A stretch of 64,000 nt of DNA, from assembly GCA_039707655.1 (NCBI GenBank), contig CM077671.1:306280509-306344508 (forward strand). The letters run 5' to 3'. This document shows, piece after piece, positions 32,507 through 43,760 of the stretch. Both the position numbers and the translations under genes were made by a program. The notes under the pieces are model-generated. The model worked only from the letters and a program-made list of their open reading frames with translations. It had not been told where the DNA came from and ran no database searches. Source of the stretch: Elymus sibiricus (taxonomy: Eukaryota; Streptophyta; Magnoliopsida; Poales; Poaceae). Position 1 is the stretch's first letter, and each line of letters opens with the position of its first letter.

Positions 32507-35500
32507 TGTGACGCCCTGGTTTTGCGCTACAGTAATCTCTGTAATTAAGCTACAGTAATCCCGCGCTAATGGTGCCACGTCACCGCGTTTACTGTTGTTA
32601 AACTCGCGTTGGTTCAAACCCCGTTTGATTCCGTTGCAAATTTAATTCGTCCGAGTAGTGGATTTTAAAAGTTTTGCAAAACTGGAATTAAAAATGTTGG
32701 ATGGGTTGTAAATATTCCCTAAGGATTTATAAAATTGAAACTGGAATTTTTCGAAGTATTTTAGAGCCCCTAAATATTTAAAACAGAAGCTGGTTAATTA
32801 AAAAAATCCCTATTGGGCCTAAACAGGCCGGCCCAGCCAGCTCCTATAAGGAGCCACCAGGCGAACCCTAGCCCGAGCCGCTCCCGATTCCCCCCCCCCC
32901 CCCCCGCCGCCGCCGCTCGCCCGCTCGCTCGCGGCGCCCGAGCCCCGCGCCCGCTCGTTCCCCCATCCTCCCCCCCCCGCACCGAAGCCCGGCCGGCCCA
33001 CGCCGCTGACCGCCTCCTCCTTGACCGGCGTCCGCCCCGCCGTCGGCCGGCCCGACGCTGCCTTGGCCCCGCCACCTCGCCGCCGCCCCGCCAGCTCGTC
33101 CCCGTCGCCATTCGCCGCCCCCCGTGAGCCTCCCCCCCCCCCCCCCCCGCCGGCGACCACCGGCCGCCGTGCCGTGGCTGCGCGCGCGTATGTGTGCACG
33201 GGCGTGTGTGCTGTGAGTGTGTGTGTGCGTGCGCGCGCTTTGCGCACCCGGACATGTCCGGTGTCCGAAGGGACACAGCCGGATGTGTCCGGCCTGGCCC
33301 ACTGACAAACGGGGCCCAGTGCCCCTATTTAAAAATAAAATAAAATAGAAAACATTAATAAAAAAATGAATTTAGAAAATAAATAAATAATTAGTTATTA
33401 ATATTAATAATTAACTAACTAGATTAATTAATTAGGTAATTAATTAATCAATTAGATGAATAAGATTAATTAGATTAATTAATTAATCTGTTATTTAATT
33501 AATTAAAATAAACAGTAATTATTACTGTTTTGGATAATTCGGATTAAATAATTAAATTACATTCAGAATATTATTAAATCTTTAATAATTAATATAAAAT
33601 AAACCGTAGCTCGGATTAAAAAGTTTTTAACATGAAAGTTGCTCAGAATAATTCTACGGTTCCAACTGCGCAGTCCGTTAGTCTATCACATGCCTGTAGC
33701 ATAGCAAACATGGAACTTTTCCATCGATATCATCTGTCCGATAAATCCAAAGACCCAGAAAATATCGTCAGATATTCTCCCGCTCCGTCTAAAACGTGTA
33801 GTACTGCGTTAATGCATACCTAGCCCTGCACATTGCCATGTCATGCATCGTGATGCATTTGTCTGCTTTGTATTTATTGTTTCTCCCCCCTCTTCTTACC
33901 GGTAGACCCCGAGACTGACGCTGCTGCCGGCTACGACTACACCGTTGACGACAAGCCTTTTTTCGCAGAGCAGCAAGGCAAGCAAACCCCCTTGAGCATT
34001 CCGATATCGCCCATTCTTCCCTCTTATTCTTGCATTAGATTTTGCTACTGTATTAGTTAGCTCCTATTCTGATGCATAGCCTGCTTTTGATAAACTGTTA
34101 CTATACCTGCAACATATCAACTGTTTAGTATAGGTTGATCAGTGAAACCCCAGTGACCCCTTAGTCCCAGTTGCCCCTGCTTCTTCATCGACGACCCGAC
34201 GACCCGAAGACTCGGTCAACCGACCGACAAGCCAGGCCCCTCACATCACCGCACTCCCCCTTAGTTGTACGACTCTGCAGCACTACAATCGAGTACCGAG
34301 GGTGACACCTCGTGAAGTACTCATGATGCTAGCTCTGTAGTGCAGCTAGTCGGTCGTGGTCATCGAGGGTGATTCCTCCTTCACCACTCCCGACGATGAC
34401 TCTGTCGTGCAACCCCTCAAGTGTGGGACCCTCGAGGGTGATTCCTCTAAGTCCACCTTGACGGTTTCATCGAGCGGGGCCCCTTGAGGGTGATTCCTCA
34501 GGTTCCGCCTTGATGTTTTATACACACAGTTACTATGACTGGGCTACTGAAACATGTTCGTGATGGGTCGGCCCTGAGGGGTACCCACGGTTTGATGAAG
34601 ATGAGGCGTGGACTAGCGAGAGAGGCCTTTGCCACACATCCTCGAGGCGGGGACCGCACTTCATGGGTCGCGCTTTCCCCGCATTAATAAAATGCTAATG
34701 GGTTGGGTATTTGATCTGAGTTGGGTCGTTGGCCTTTTTACGCACCAAACCATCGCGTGGGAGAAGTTATGGGTACTCAACGTCGTTTTATCAGCCGAAG
34801 CTCTTCGGACATCAGCAATGGAGCGGCGCGCGCCAGATTGGACTGGATGGTGCAGCTCTTGGACTGGAGTGTACTAGGTCTGTTTCCGGCTGCCCACGCA
34901 TCGTGCAGGAGCGCAAGGGCAAGTGGGCCCATGAACCTGCGCGCTTATGATTTAGACCGGCGGGCTGGCCTCTTCATTGAGCCTAGGTGGGGCAATGACG
35001 TGCTGCTATCCCGAGGCCGGGCATGACCCAGGAAAGTGTGTCCGGCCGGAGGTGATCATGCGTGTTGGAAATGCAGTGCACCCCTGCAGGGAAGAATAAT
35101 CTATTCGAATAGCCGTGTCCACGGTAACAGGACGACTTGGAGTTGTGCCTTGACCTTATACAACTATAACTGTGATTTAAATTTGAAATGAATTGTGGCT
35201 TCGAGATTGCTTCCTCGCAGGGAGTCGAGGGAGGATCTCTAGGCGTGGTTACTTAATAAAATTGCTACAATAATATGGCTATATATGAGATACCAGTCTA
35301 CTCTCTTCTAATGCTGCAAGATGTTGAAGATGCTAGTCTTCGATAGGACTAGGCCTTTCTCCCTATTCCTGCTTTCTGCAGTCAGTCCAGATATAACCCC
35401 TCCCCTTGATAATGTTGCATACTTAGCATAGTTCTGATGTCAGTCTTGCGAGTACTTTGGATGAGTACTCACTGCTGCTTTGCATTCTCTTTCCCCCCCT

Positions 35501-35918
35501 CGATACGATTCTGCGTTCAGACGATGGAGCCCAAGAGATGGAGTACGCCGGAGACGACTACTACACCACCGCAGGAGCCTACTACTACGTGGAGGCTGCC
35601 CCTGACGCTCAGGAGTAGTTAGGAGGTTCCCAGGCAGGAGGCCTCGCCTCTTTCGATCCGCTGTTTATGTTTGTGCTAGCCTACTTAAGGCAAAACTTGT
35701 CTAACTTATGTCTGTACTCAGATATTATTTGCTTCCGCTGACTCATGCTTTGTCGAGCTTTGTATTCGAGCCCTCGAGGCCCCTGGCTTGTAATATGAAG
35801 CTGTATGACTTTAAATTTGTGTCTAGTGTTGTGTTGTGATATCGATCAGTGAGTCCCTAATCTTGGCCGTACGCATTGCGTGATTGATTAGTGTACGGTC
35901 GAGATCGGGGGCGTCTCA
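32507..35918 (+). mobile_element. Solo LTR of the chromodomain gypsy family (3412 bp)
   Basis: Begins tgtgacgccctgg, ends ggggcgtctca, TSD ttgat (32502-32506 and 35919-35923). It is the plus-strand counterpart of the LTRs at 1666-5684 and 19705-23741, about 600 bp shorter and clearly more diverged. It retains the GC-rich block (32820-33310), the AT-rich block (33330-33600), the GAGG-N-CCCTC repeats (inverted) and the exon-like blocks at 33906-33977 and 35521-35741. Confidence 0.93.
33906..35741 (+). other. Exon-like blocks in the solo LTR (one stop codon)
   Basis: Block 1 33906-33977 is exactly 72 nt, as in the other two LTRs. Block 2 35521-35741 is 221 nt, 3 nt longer than elsewhere because of an in-frame insertion. 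Splice-like flanks (GGTAG acceptor, AAG/GCAAGC donor, GCGTTCAG acceptor) are kept. One TAG interrupts block 2 at the position of a Trp codon in the intact copy. Confidence 0.4.
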
Positions 35919-36726
35919 TTGATGCACGTTCTTGTCCTACGTTCTCCGATAGAAATCTTGGGGCACTCTTTGAGGTTCTTTGTGTTGGATTGAGCATTAT
36001 GAATCTGAAATTGTTTGATGTGTATCGTATAATTAACTCATGGATACTTGTGGTGACATTGGAGTATCTAGGTGACATTAAAGTTGGTTGATGCGTATCA
36101 TATGGTGTTATTTTAGTACGAACTCTAGATGGATTGATCGGAAAGGATAACTTGGTGTTATTTTAGTACGAACTCTTGGATAGATCGATCGCAAAGGATA
36201 ACTTTAAGGTGGTTTCATACCCTACAAACAATTTCTTCTTATGTTCTCCGCTAGATAACAACTTTGGAGTGATTCTTCGTTGCACGTTGAGGGATGGTTA
36301 TGTGATCCAATTATATTAGCATTGTTGAGAGATTGCACTAGCGAAAGTACGGACCCTAGGCCTTGTTTTCAAGCGTTGCAATACCGTTTGTGCTCACTTT
36401 TGTTACTTGCTACATTGCTGTTTTTATATTTTCATATTACAAAAACCTATATCTACTATCCATATTGCACTTGTATCACCATCTCTTCGCCGAACTAGTG
36501 CACCTATACAATTTGCCATTGTATTGGGTGTGTTGGGGACACAAGAGATTTCTTGTATTTGATTGCAGGGTTGTTTGAGAGAGACCATCTTCATCCTACA
36601 CCTCCCACGGATTGATAAACCTTAGGTCATCCACTTGAGGGAAAATTGCTACTGTCCTACAAAACTCTGCGCTTGGAGGCCCAACAAAGTCTACAGGAAT
36701 AAAGTTGCGTAGTAGACATCAGTCTA

Positions 36727-36977
36727 CTACATGACACTTCACCATATTTGGGCCTAAGGGAAGACATGTGGAGTAATAAGTAGACGATGGGTTGCTACAG
36801 TGAGATAAGCTTAAACCCTAGTTTATGTGTTATTCCGTAAGGTGCTGATTTGGATCCACATGTTTCATTTTATGGTTAGATTATCTTAATTCTTCTTTCG
36901 TAGTTGCGGATGCTTGCGAGAGGGGGTAATCATAAGTGGGTTGCTTGTTCAAGTAAGAACATCACCCAAGCACTGGT
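36727..36977 (+). repeat. LTR of E3, second part
   Basis: Continues the LTR that starts at 30757. It ends where a new LTR starts at 36978; the natural LTR end is not seen. Confidence 0.65.
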
Positions 36978-37340
36978 TGATACGTCTCCAACGTATCTAT
37001 AATTTTTGCTTGTTCCATGCTGTTATATTATCATTCTTGGATGTTTTACAATCATTTTATTACAACTTTATATCATTTTTTGGGACTAACCTATTGACAT
37101 AGTGCCAAAGTGCCAGTTGCTGTTTTTGCTTGTTTTTTACTTCGCAGGAAATCAGTACCAAACGGAAACAAAACGCTGCGGGGATTTTTGTGGATTTTTT
37201 ACGGACCAGAACAAACCAGATGGGCCAAAGAACACCAGAAGAGGGGGCCCAGGGTGGCCAGCCCCCACCAGGGCGCGCCAGAGGCCCCCTGGCATGGCCT
37301 GGTGGGTGCTGGGCACCTCGGGCACCCCCTCAACCGACTA
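36978..37340 (+). repeat. Truncated Athila-type LTR (5' 363 bp only)
   Basis: Begins tgatacgtctcc and resembles the first 360 bp of the LTR at 47961-49628 (TTTTTGCTTGTTCCATGC subtype). At about 37340 it changes abruptly into inverted gag sequence of E5. No TSD partner for ctggt (36973-36977) is seen, so the right side was lost in a rearrangement. Confidence 0.8.
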
Positions 37341-38115
37341 TCATATCCTGGGGACTACGCACACAACCAGGAGCAAGAGTATTGTACCATGTCTTAGCAT
37401 CACCCTTTAATGAGAATGGAAACAACTTAAGGATGTAATAGTAGCGAATCTTCTCATCATGAGTAAAGAGGGTGGCTATATCATTCAGCTTAGTAAGGTG
37501 TGCCACTACAGTTTCAGTTTCATAGCCATGGAAAGGATCAGATACAACCAAAGTAATTAACTCTGGGTTGACAGAGAACTCATAATCCTTATCGGTAACA
37601 CAGATAGGTGAAGTAGCAAACTTAGGATCACATTTCATTCTAGCATTCAAAGTTTTTTCCTTGTACTTGCATAGCAGTTTCTTAAGATCGTCTCTGTCCT
37701 TGCAAGAAAGAATTTCTCTACTTATCTCTTCGTCCATAACATATCCTTTGGGTATCTTAGGCATTTCAAACTTAGGAGAGCTAGGACTAATAGGAGTTTC
37801 ATAATCATAATCAGTTTCATAAGCTTCATCAGTTTCAGCAATTTCATTTTCTTTAGCTCTAGCAATTTGTTCCTCAAGAAATTCTCCTAGCGGCAGATTA
37901 TCATCAAGCATGATACTAGCATCATCATAAGCATCATTCATAGCAGAGGCAGCATCATCAATAACTTGCGACATATTAGGATTACTAGCATGTGGTGGTG
38001 TTGCAAGCTTACTCATAACAGAAGGTGAATCAAGTGCAGAACTAGATGGCAGTTCCTTACCTCCCCTCGTAGTAGAGGGAAAAATCTTGGACCTTGGATC
38101 CTTCAGATTCTTCAT
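37341..38115 (-). pseudogene. E5 second gag copy, N-terminal part, truncated
   Basis: The ATG is at 38113-38115, 50 bp after the primer site, a natural gag start. It encodes a Ser/Pro-rich head, an acidic region, then the start of the capsid domain (FHGYETETVVAHLTKLND and FPFSLKGDAKTWYNTL), as in retrotrans_gag of Athila elements. Similarity ends at about 37341, at the junction with the truncated LTR; the few residues after that are not gag. Its C-terminal counterpart at 63995-62271 belongs to the other, mostly off-window, copy. Confidence 0.88.
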
Positions 38116-38164
38116 AGTGATAAATTGATATAAATCCCAAGTGACTCAACAAATATTGCTATGC

Positions 38165-38182
38165 TCCCCGGCAACGGCGCCA
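38165..38182 (-). other. Primer binding site of E5
   Basis: The minus strand reads TGGCGCCGTTGCCGGGGA, 11 bp after the LTR end at 38194. This is the tRNA-Asp-type site of Athila elements. The identical site is at 49639-49656. Confidence 0.9.
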
Positions 38183-38193
38183 GAAAAAGGTCT

Positions 38194-39598
38194 TGATAAC
38201 CCACAAGTATAGGGGATCACAACAGTTTTCGAGGGTAGAGTATTCAACCCAAATTTATTGATTCGACACAAGGGGAGCCAAAGAATACTTGAGAGTATTA
38301 GCAGTTGAGTTGTCAATTCAACCACACCTGGAGATAAATATCTGCAGCAGAGTGATCAGTAGCACAGTAATATGATAGGTTTGATAGTAGTAGCAATAGT
38401 AACAGCAGCAGTAACAGTAGTAGCAATAGTTTTGTAGCAGTAGGAACAGCAGTAGTAACTTAGCAAGATAATAAGTGGAAAGATCGTAGGCACTGGATCG
38501 GTAACTCGTTGGATGATATTCATCATATAACAGTCATAACCTAGGGCGATACAGGACTAGCTCCAGTTCATCAATGTAATGTAGGCATGTATTCCGTAAA
38601 TAGTCATACGTGCTTATGGAAAAGAACTTGCATGACATCTTTTGTCCTACCCTCCCGTGGCAGCGGGGTCCACAAGGAAACTAAGGGATATTAAGGCCTC
38701 CTTTTAATAGAGAACCGGAACAAAGCATTAACACATGGTGAATACATGAACTCCTCAAACTACGGTCATCACCGCGAAGTATCCCAAATATTGTCACTAT
38801 GGGGTTGACGGATCATAACACGTAATAGGTGCATATGACTAGGCAAGATCGAATCAAGAACATAGATATAGAGATGATAACATAAACGGTTCAGATCTGA
38901 AATCATGGCACTCGGGCCCTAGTGACAAGCATTAGGCATAGCAAAGTCATAGCAACATCAATCTCAGAACATAATGGATACTAGGGATCAAGCCCTAACA
39001 AAACTAACTCGATTACATGATGAATCTCATCCAACTCCTCACTGACCAGCAAGCCTACGAAGGAATTACTCACTCGCGGTGGGGAGCATCATGGAATTGG
39101 CGATAGAGAAAGGTTGATGATGACGAAGACCGAAGATTCCCCTCTCCGGAGCCCCAAACGGGCTCCAGATCTGGCCTCCCGATGAAGAACATGAGGTGGC
39201 GGCCGCTCCGTCTCGTGAAACACGATAATTCTTTCTCTCCTATTTTTCTCTCCAAATTTAGGAATTTATAGTGGCGGAGGTAGGGCAAGTGGGGCCCTGA
39301 GGTGCCCAGCACCTACCAGGGCGCGCCGGGAGGGGGCTGGCATGCAATGGTGGGTGCTGCACACCCTGGGCCCCCTCTCCGGTGGTTTCTGGCTCTAGTA
39401 TTTTTTATATTTTCCAAAATAAATCTCCAAAAAGTTTTGTTCTGTTTCGAGAACTTTTATTTCTGCACAAAAAACAACACCATGGCAATTCTGCTGAAAA
39501 CAGCGTCAGTCCAGGTTAGTTCCATTCAAATCATGCAAATTAGAGTCCAAAACAAGGGCAAAAGAGTGAGGAAAAGTAAATACGTTGGAGACGTATCA
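38194..39598 (-). repeat. LTR of E5 (1405 bp)
   Basis: Sense start TGATACGTCTCC at 39598, sense end GTGGGTTATCA at 38194, flanked by the primer site on one side and the polypurine tract on the other. An imperfect triplet tract (GTA/GCA type) is at 38380-38460. The same family is seen at 29397-30335. Confidence 0.88.
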
Positions 39599-39613
39599 AC
39601 TCCCCCAAGCTTA
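39599..39613 (-). other. Polypurine tract of E5
   Basis: The minus strand reads AAGCTTGGGGGAGT directly before the LTR. Confidence 0.88.
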
Positions 39614-39618
39614 AACCT

Positions 39619-39636
39619 TTGCTTGTCCTCAAGCAA
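39619..39636 (-). other. Hairpin before the E5 polypurine tract
   Basis: The minus strand folds TTGCTTG-AGGA-CAAGCAA, 7 bp perfect, five bases from the polypurine tract. Same loop as at 30720-30737 and 47923-47942. Confidence 0.75.
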
Positions 39637-39954
39637 TTCAATTGATAAACTGAAAGTGATAAAGAAAAACTTTTATGAACTCTTTTTTTCTTGTTTACAT
39701 ATATATGCTTAAGTGGCACCCAGGTTTTCAGCAAAGATTATGACTAACCATGTCAACAATAACTCTTAGAAATTATATTTACTCATATCAATAACATAAG
39801 CAACTAGCGAGCAATAATAAGATATCTAAGTGCCAACATTTTGTCAAAACAATCGTGATACAATATGACAATAGTGGTATCTCGCTAGCCCTTTCTGAGA
39901 CCGCAAAACATAAATGCAGAGCACCCCCAAAGTACAAGCAGCGACTAAACATTG
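39637..39954 (-). other. E5 3' noncoding sequence left of Tat2
   Basis: No gene. It continues at 58768 after Tat2 and one TSD copy (cattg). Confidence 0.7.
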
Positions 39955-40798
39955 TGTCAGCGTCCTGGGAACGGGGGTACCCAGACTTGCCTGCCTGCGG
40001 CCCAGGGCGTGGCCCACTTCGACAACCAGCACGGCCCGGCGCGGCTTCACTCAAGGCAAGGCCCTCGCGAGAGCCCCGCCCTCGCGAGGAGGACGGCGCC
40101 AAGACCCCTGGAGAGAGGAGGCCACCCCAGGCTGCCTCCCGAGGAGCGGAGATCTCTATGCAGCGCCCGGCCTCGCGAGGTCGGGAGTGACTCAAGTCAA
40201 GCCAGGCGAGCACCAGCGCGCACAGAGAAGACAGTTTCCTCTTTGGTGCAAAGGAGGCAAGGGCGTACGCGGGTTCCCGAGGCGTCCCACCAAAGGTTTC
40301 CATTCTGGTGTAACAAGACCAGGCTAACGGGCACGGCAGGGCGGATGTCACCGCCGAGCCCACCTCCGTGTCACTTCCAGCTACTTTGCAGGCAAAGACC
40401 ACCTTTCGTCAGGATAAGATGTACCTCCTGTCCCCTTTAGAATTTGGCCGTTGTGGGATCCCTTCCCGCCAGTGCGATAAGGGAAGAGGACTTGGGCCAT
40501 TATAAATAGAGGCTAGGCTGCACCGTAGAGGAGGACGGATCCGAAACCACCCGAGAGCCCTCGCGAGGTTGCTCACCACTGTACCAGTTCATCCACAAAC
40601 CTCCTCGTGAGGCAATCCACCAAAAGGCAGGAGTAGGGTTTTACGCTTCGCAGCGGCCCGAACCTGGGTAAATCCTCGCGTGTTAGTCTTCTTCCTCGAG
40701 ATTGAGTGAGTTTCGATTGGGGCCGAAGCTGGTTGGGATCTTCGTACACGCCCCTGAGTTTGAACCTCTTCGGGTTTTGCGGAGCCCGAAATCCGGCA
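39955..40798 (+). repeat. 5' LTR of Tat2
   Basis: Begins tgtcagcgtcctgg, ends atccggca. TATA box tataaatag at 40501-40509. Repeated CTCGCGAG-type words occur in U3 and R. Confidence 0.95.
40501..40509 (+). promoter_or_regulatory. TATA box of the Tat2 5' LTR
   Basis: tataaatag, 546 bp into the LTR. The equivalent is at 58465-58473 in the 3' LTR, at the same offset. Confidence 0.75.
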
Positions 40799-40800
40799 TT

Positions 40801-40820
40801 TGGCGCGCCAGGTAGGGGGC
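40801..40820 (+). other. Primer binding site of Tat2
   Basis: tggcgcgccaggtagggggc, two bases after the LTR end, where the primer tRNA anneals. I do not assign the tRNA. Confidence 0.75.
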
Positions 40821-43327
40821 ATGTCGAAGTCTCTCTTCAAGCTTCGCTTCCTCTCCGCTCACCGCTCCGATGGCTGACGCTCGCCGAGCCCGCGCCGAGC
40901 GCCGGGCTGCTCGTGTCGCCCAGATAGCGCCAGTGGGCCGCACCACCGCACGTTGATCCGCCTTTCCTGCGGTCGACGCCGCCACGGGCCCAGATGCCCA
41001 TGGGCAGCAGGACTCGTCGCAGCCGGTCACCGCTCGGCGCGACGGCCGCACTGCCACCCCGTCCATCGTTCCAGCTACTGGGTCGTCCTCCCACGCTCGC
41101 CCCGGGCAGGCGCACGGGTCAGCCGCATTGCTCATGGCGCGTGAGTTGTTGCGCTATCGCCATGCACCCAACCGCTACAACGACTGGCTCGGCCGCATCG
41201 CGGAGCTCGTCAGCGCTGCCGGCGATGCCCCGGTGCTCTCCTACTCGCTCCGTCCCCCGCCCTCTCTGGCGGGCGACGTGGCCCATGGTGCTCCACCTCC
41301 TCCTCCCCAGCGCGGCGCCGACCCCGTGCCCAGGCGTGAAGCACACCCACGCGACCAGCCGCACGGGCCCTCGGCAAGGGTGAGGGATGAAGTAAGCTGC
41401 CAGGTGGTGCCCAGGCCGCGCGCGCGCTCCCTGCGCCGCTGCACCAGCATCGCGACCGAGCGCCCCTGGAGGCAGCTGCGCAGGAACACCAAGACCGGGC
41501 CCCTCCCATGCGCACGGCACCCGCGGGTGCAGTGGGTTGCCGCGCCATCGCCCCGGAGCTGCGTCCGGTCACGTGGTCCGGCAAGTTCAAGTCCGACCTG
41601 CCTCCTCGCTACGACGGCACCCCAGATCCTGCCGAGTTCCTACAGCTCTACTCGCTGAGCATCATGGCGGCCGGTGGAGACGACAAGGTCATGGCGAGCT
41701 GGTTCCCTATGGCCCTCAAGGGTGGTGCGCTCTCCTGGCTCCTCAGCCTCCCGAAGGGGTCAATCACCTCCTGGGACGAGCTTCGCGAGCGTTTCGTCGC
41801 CAACTTCCAAGGCACCCATGACCGCGCCCTCGCTGTGGCTGACCTGCGCCGCGTGAAGCAACAATCGTGCGAGACCTTGCACAAGTACATACATCGGTTC
41901 ACGACTGTCCGCCTCAAGATCCCGAGGGCGTCGGATGAGCCATCATCTCGGCGTTCACCGACGGCGTCAGGGACCTCAGGATGAGGGAGGAGCTCGCCAT
42001 CCATGACGACCTGTGCTCTGCTCTGGAAATGTTCAACCTGGCGAACAAGTGCGCAAAGGCCGAAGAGGGCTGCCTCTCCCTCCTCGAGCTTCCGGAGGCG
42101 AACCCCGAAGATAAGAAGACCAAGGCCAAGGAAACGAAGTGCAAGGCCCCTGCGGTGCTGGCGGCGGAACCTGAGGCGAAGCGCAGTCGAGATGAGGAAC
42201 CCCCCAGGGGTGGATGACCATTCTGCATTTTCCACTGCTCCAACAGCCACAACACCAACGACTGCCAGGAGCTCAGGGTGCTCCGCGAGGAGCATTTCGG
42301 TCGTTTCCCTGGGCGTGTTGACCATGGCTACGGTCGCGGTGGAGGCCGCTGGGACGGTCGCGACCCCCGTCAGGAGTGGCGCGACCAGCCTCGGGAGGAC
42401 CGCTGGCGCGACGAGCCTCGTGAGGGACCCCGCCGCGACCAGCCTCGTGAGGCTCGCCCTCGTGAGGCCGGCCTCCCCCCGTTGCCGCCGCCACCCAGGA
42501 GGAAGGAGGAAGACGGGCAGAACGACGGGGATGGGGGCTTCCAGGAAGCCAGGGCAATCGCTTGCATCCTGGGCAGCGCTCAGGCCCCCGCATCAAACCG
42601 AATCTTCAAGCAGTTCTTGCGGGAGGTGAACGCGGCTCTCCCAAAGCTTGAGGCCATGCGTCCCCTCAAGTGGTCGCAGTGCGCCATCACCTTCGACTCC
42701 AAGGATCAACTCAGGTGCTCGGCCACGGCAGGCGCGCTTCCCATGCTGTGCACGCCGACCATCAGCAACGTCCTCGTCACCAAGACCCTCATCGACGGTG
42801 GCGCTGGGCTCAATGTCCTCTCCATCGAGACGTTCGAGACGCTCCAAGTGCCCTATGACCAGCTCATGCCAACCAAGCCTTTCTCAGGGGTCACCGATGG
42901 CTCCACTGTCCCCATTGGGCAAGTGCGCCTGCCGGTCACCTTCGGCGGGCGTAGCAACTACCACACCGAGCTCATCGACTTCGACGTCGCTCACATCCAC
43001 CTCCTGTACAACGTGATCCTCGGGTACCCTGCCCTCGCCAAGTTCATGGCGATGACTCACCATGGCTACAACGTCCTCAAGATGCCCGGGAGTGGTGGCG
43101 TCATCACTGTTGCCTGCAACGAGAAGGACGACGTTTGCTCCCTCGAACGCACCTACCGGGCCGCGGCGGCGGAAAACTCTGACGACGAAGGCGGCATCCT
43201 GCCTCCTGAGGATGTACCCAGGAAGAAGAAGCAGCTCCTCTCCAAGGGGCATCAGGGGGCGGAGACCTCCAAGGATGGCGCCTCAGGCTCCGCGCCTGGG
43301 GCCAAGGCCCCTTCCCCCCTCGCATAG
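40821..43327 (+). pseudogene. Tat2 gag-protease (several frameshifts)
   Basis: An early ATG follows the primer site at 40821. The N-terminal part is open in pieces, the longest 41128-41658. The capsid domain is in 41508-41984 (WSGKFKSDLPPRYDGTPDP, ALSWLLSLPKGSI, ERFVANFQGT), then shifts frame near 41935 to 41981-42217. A stop (TGA) interrupts before a zinc-knuckle-like CIFHCSNSHNTNDC. Frame 42278-43327 has an Arg/Glu-rich repeat (DQPRED, DEPREG), then an aspartic protease with TLIDGGAGLNVLS (about residue 172) and VILGYPALAKF. The polyprotein would be gag-protease fused. Confidence 0.85.
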
Positions 43328-43397
43328 GAAGGCGCGCTCGGCGCCTCCCTCGGGTCGGGCTCGGGTGCTTCCATCTGGAAAGCTTCCGACCTAACCA

Positions 43398-43760
43398 GTG
43401 AGACGAGGGAGGTGCTCGGGCACAACATGGAGGCGTGCTTCGGCACGCGCCCACTCAAGCAAGGAGCACGGCGCGAGGCGCCAGGTTCGCGGGAGTTCAC
43501 CGCCAATGCAATCGAGGAGCTTCAGGAGGCACAGGCCATGCGAGGCGGGAGTCGCCCTGCATCACCTGGCGCAGCCGCCGTCCTTGGCCCGAGCGGCATG
43601 CTGCGCGTCTGCGTCGACGTACCGGGCATCAACAGGGCCGCGTCCCAGGACCTCTTCTGGCCGTCGCGCGTCGGCCGCAGTGGGGTCTATCCGTGCAACT
43701 ACATCCGCATGCCCTTCGGCCTGGCGAATGCGGGAGTCACGTTCTGGCGCCTCGCCTAGG
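43398..43760 (+). pseudogene. Collapsed RT remnant of Tat2
   Basis: The frame 43412-43759 reads LRVCVDVPGINRA, the start of gypsy RT motifs, then after only about 30 residues IRMPFGLANAGVTF, which normally lies about 60 residues further. The YxDD active site, RNase H and integrase are missing. It is an internally deleted pol, so Tat2 could not reverse transcribe itself. Confidence 0.75.

Larger units (their letters stand above)
31647..36721 (+). mobile_element. Solo LTR of an Athila-type element, split by another solo LTR
   Basis: Begins tgatacgtctcc, ends gcgtagtagacatca, flanked by gtcta on both sides. Without the nested 3412-bp LTR and one TSD it is about 1658 bp, close to the 1643-bp LTR at 54586-56228, which it resembles along its length. 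A TATA-like tataaata is near 32011. With no internal sequence and an intact TSD, it arose by LTR-LTR recombination. Confidence 0.92.
30336..36977 (+). mobile_element. E3: 3' end of an Athila-type gypsy element, with nested LTRs
   Basis: 30336-30756 is 3' noncoding sequence related to 54130-54585. It ends in a hairpin and polypurine tract, followed by an LTR starting TGGTACGTCC at 30757. The LTR is interrupted at 31647-36721 (solo LTR plus one TSD copy) and continues to 36977, where another LTR is inserted. No coding part of E3 is in the window. The LTR start resembles Sabrina/WHAM-type Triticeae elements. Confidence 0.75.

Noticed and set aside
32793..33308. Several overlapping 94-160-codon frames on both strands of the solo LTR
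   Set aside because: All lie in the GC-rich LTR block with C runs; overlapping frames on both strands are a composition effect.
39844..40440. Long frames in the Tat2 LTR (e.g. 204 and 162 codons)
   Set aside because: They cross the LTR boundary and also appear, changed, in the 3' LTR at 57748-58404; they are LTR sequence without known domains.
41119..43506. Many open frames opposite Tat2 gag-protease
   Set aside because: GC-rich shadows of the plus-strand gag and protease; no conserved motif.
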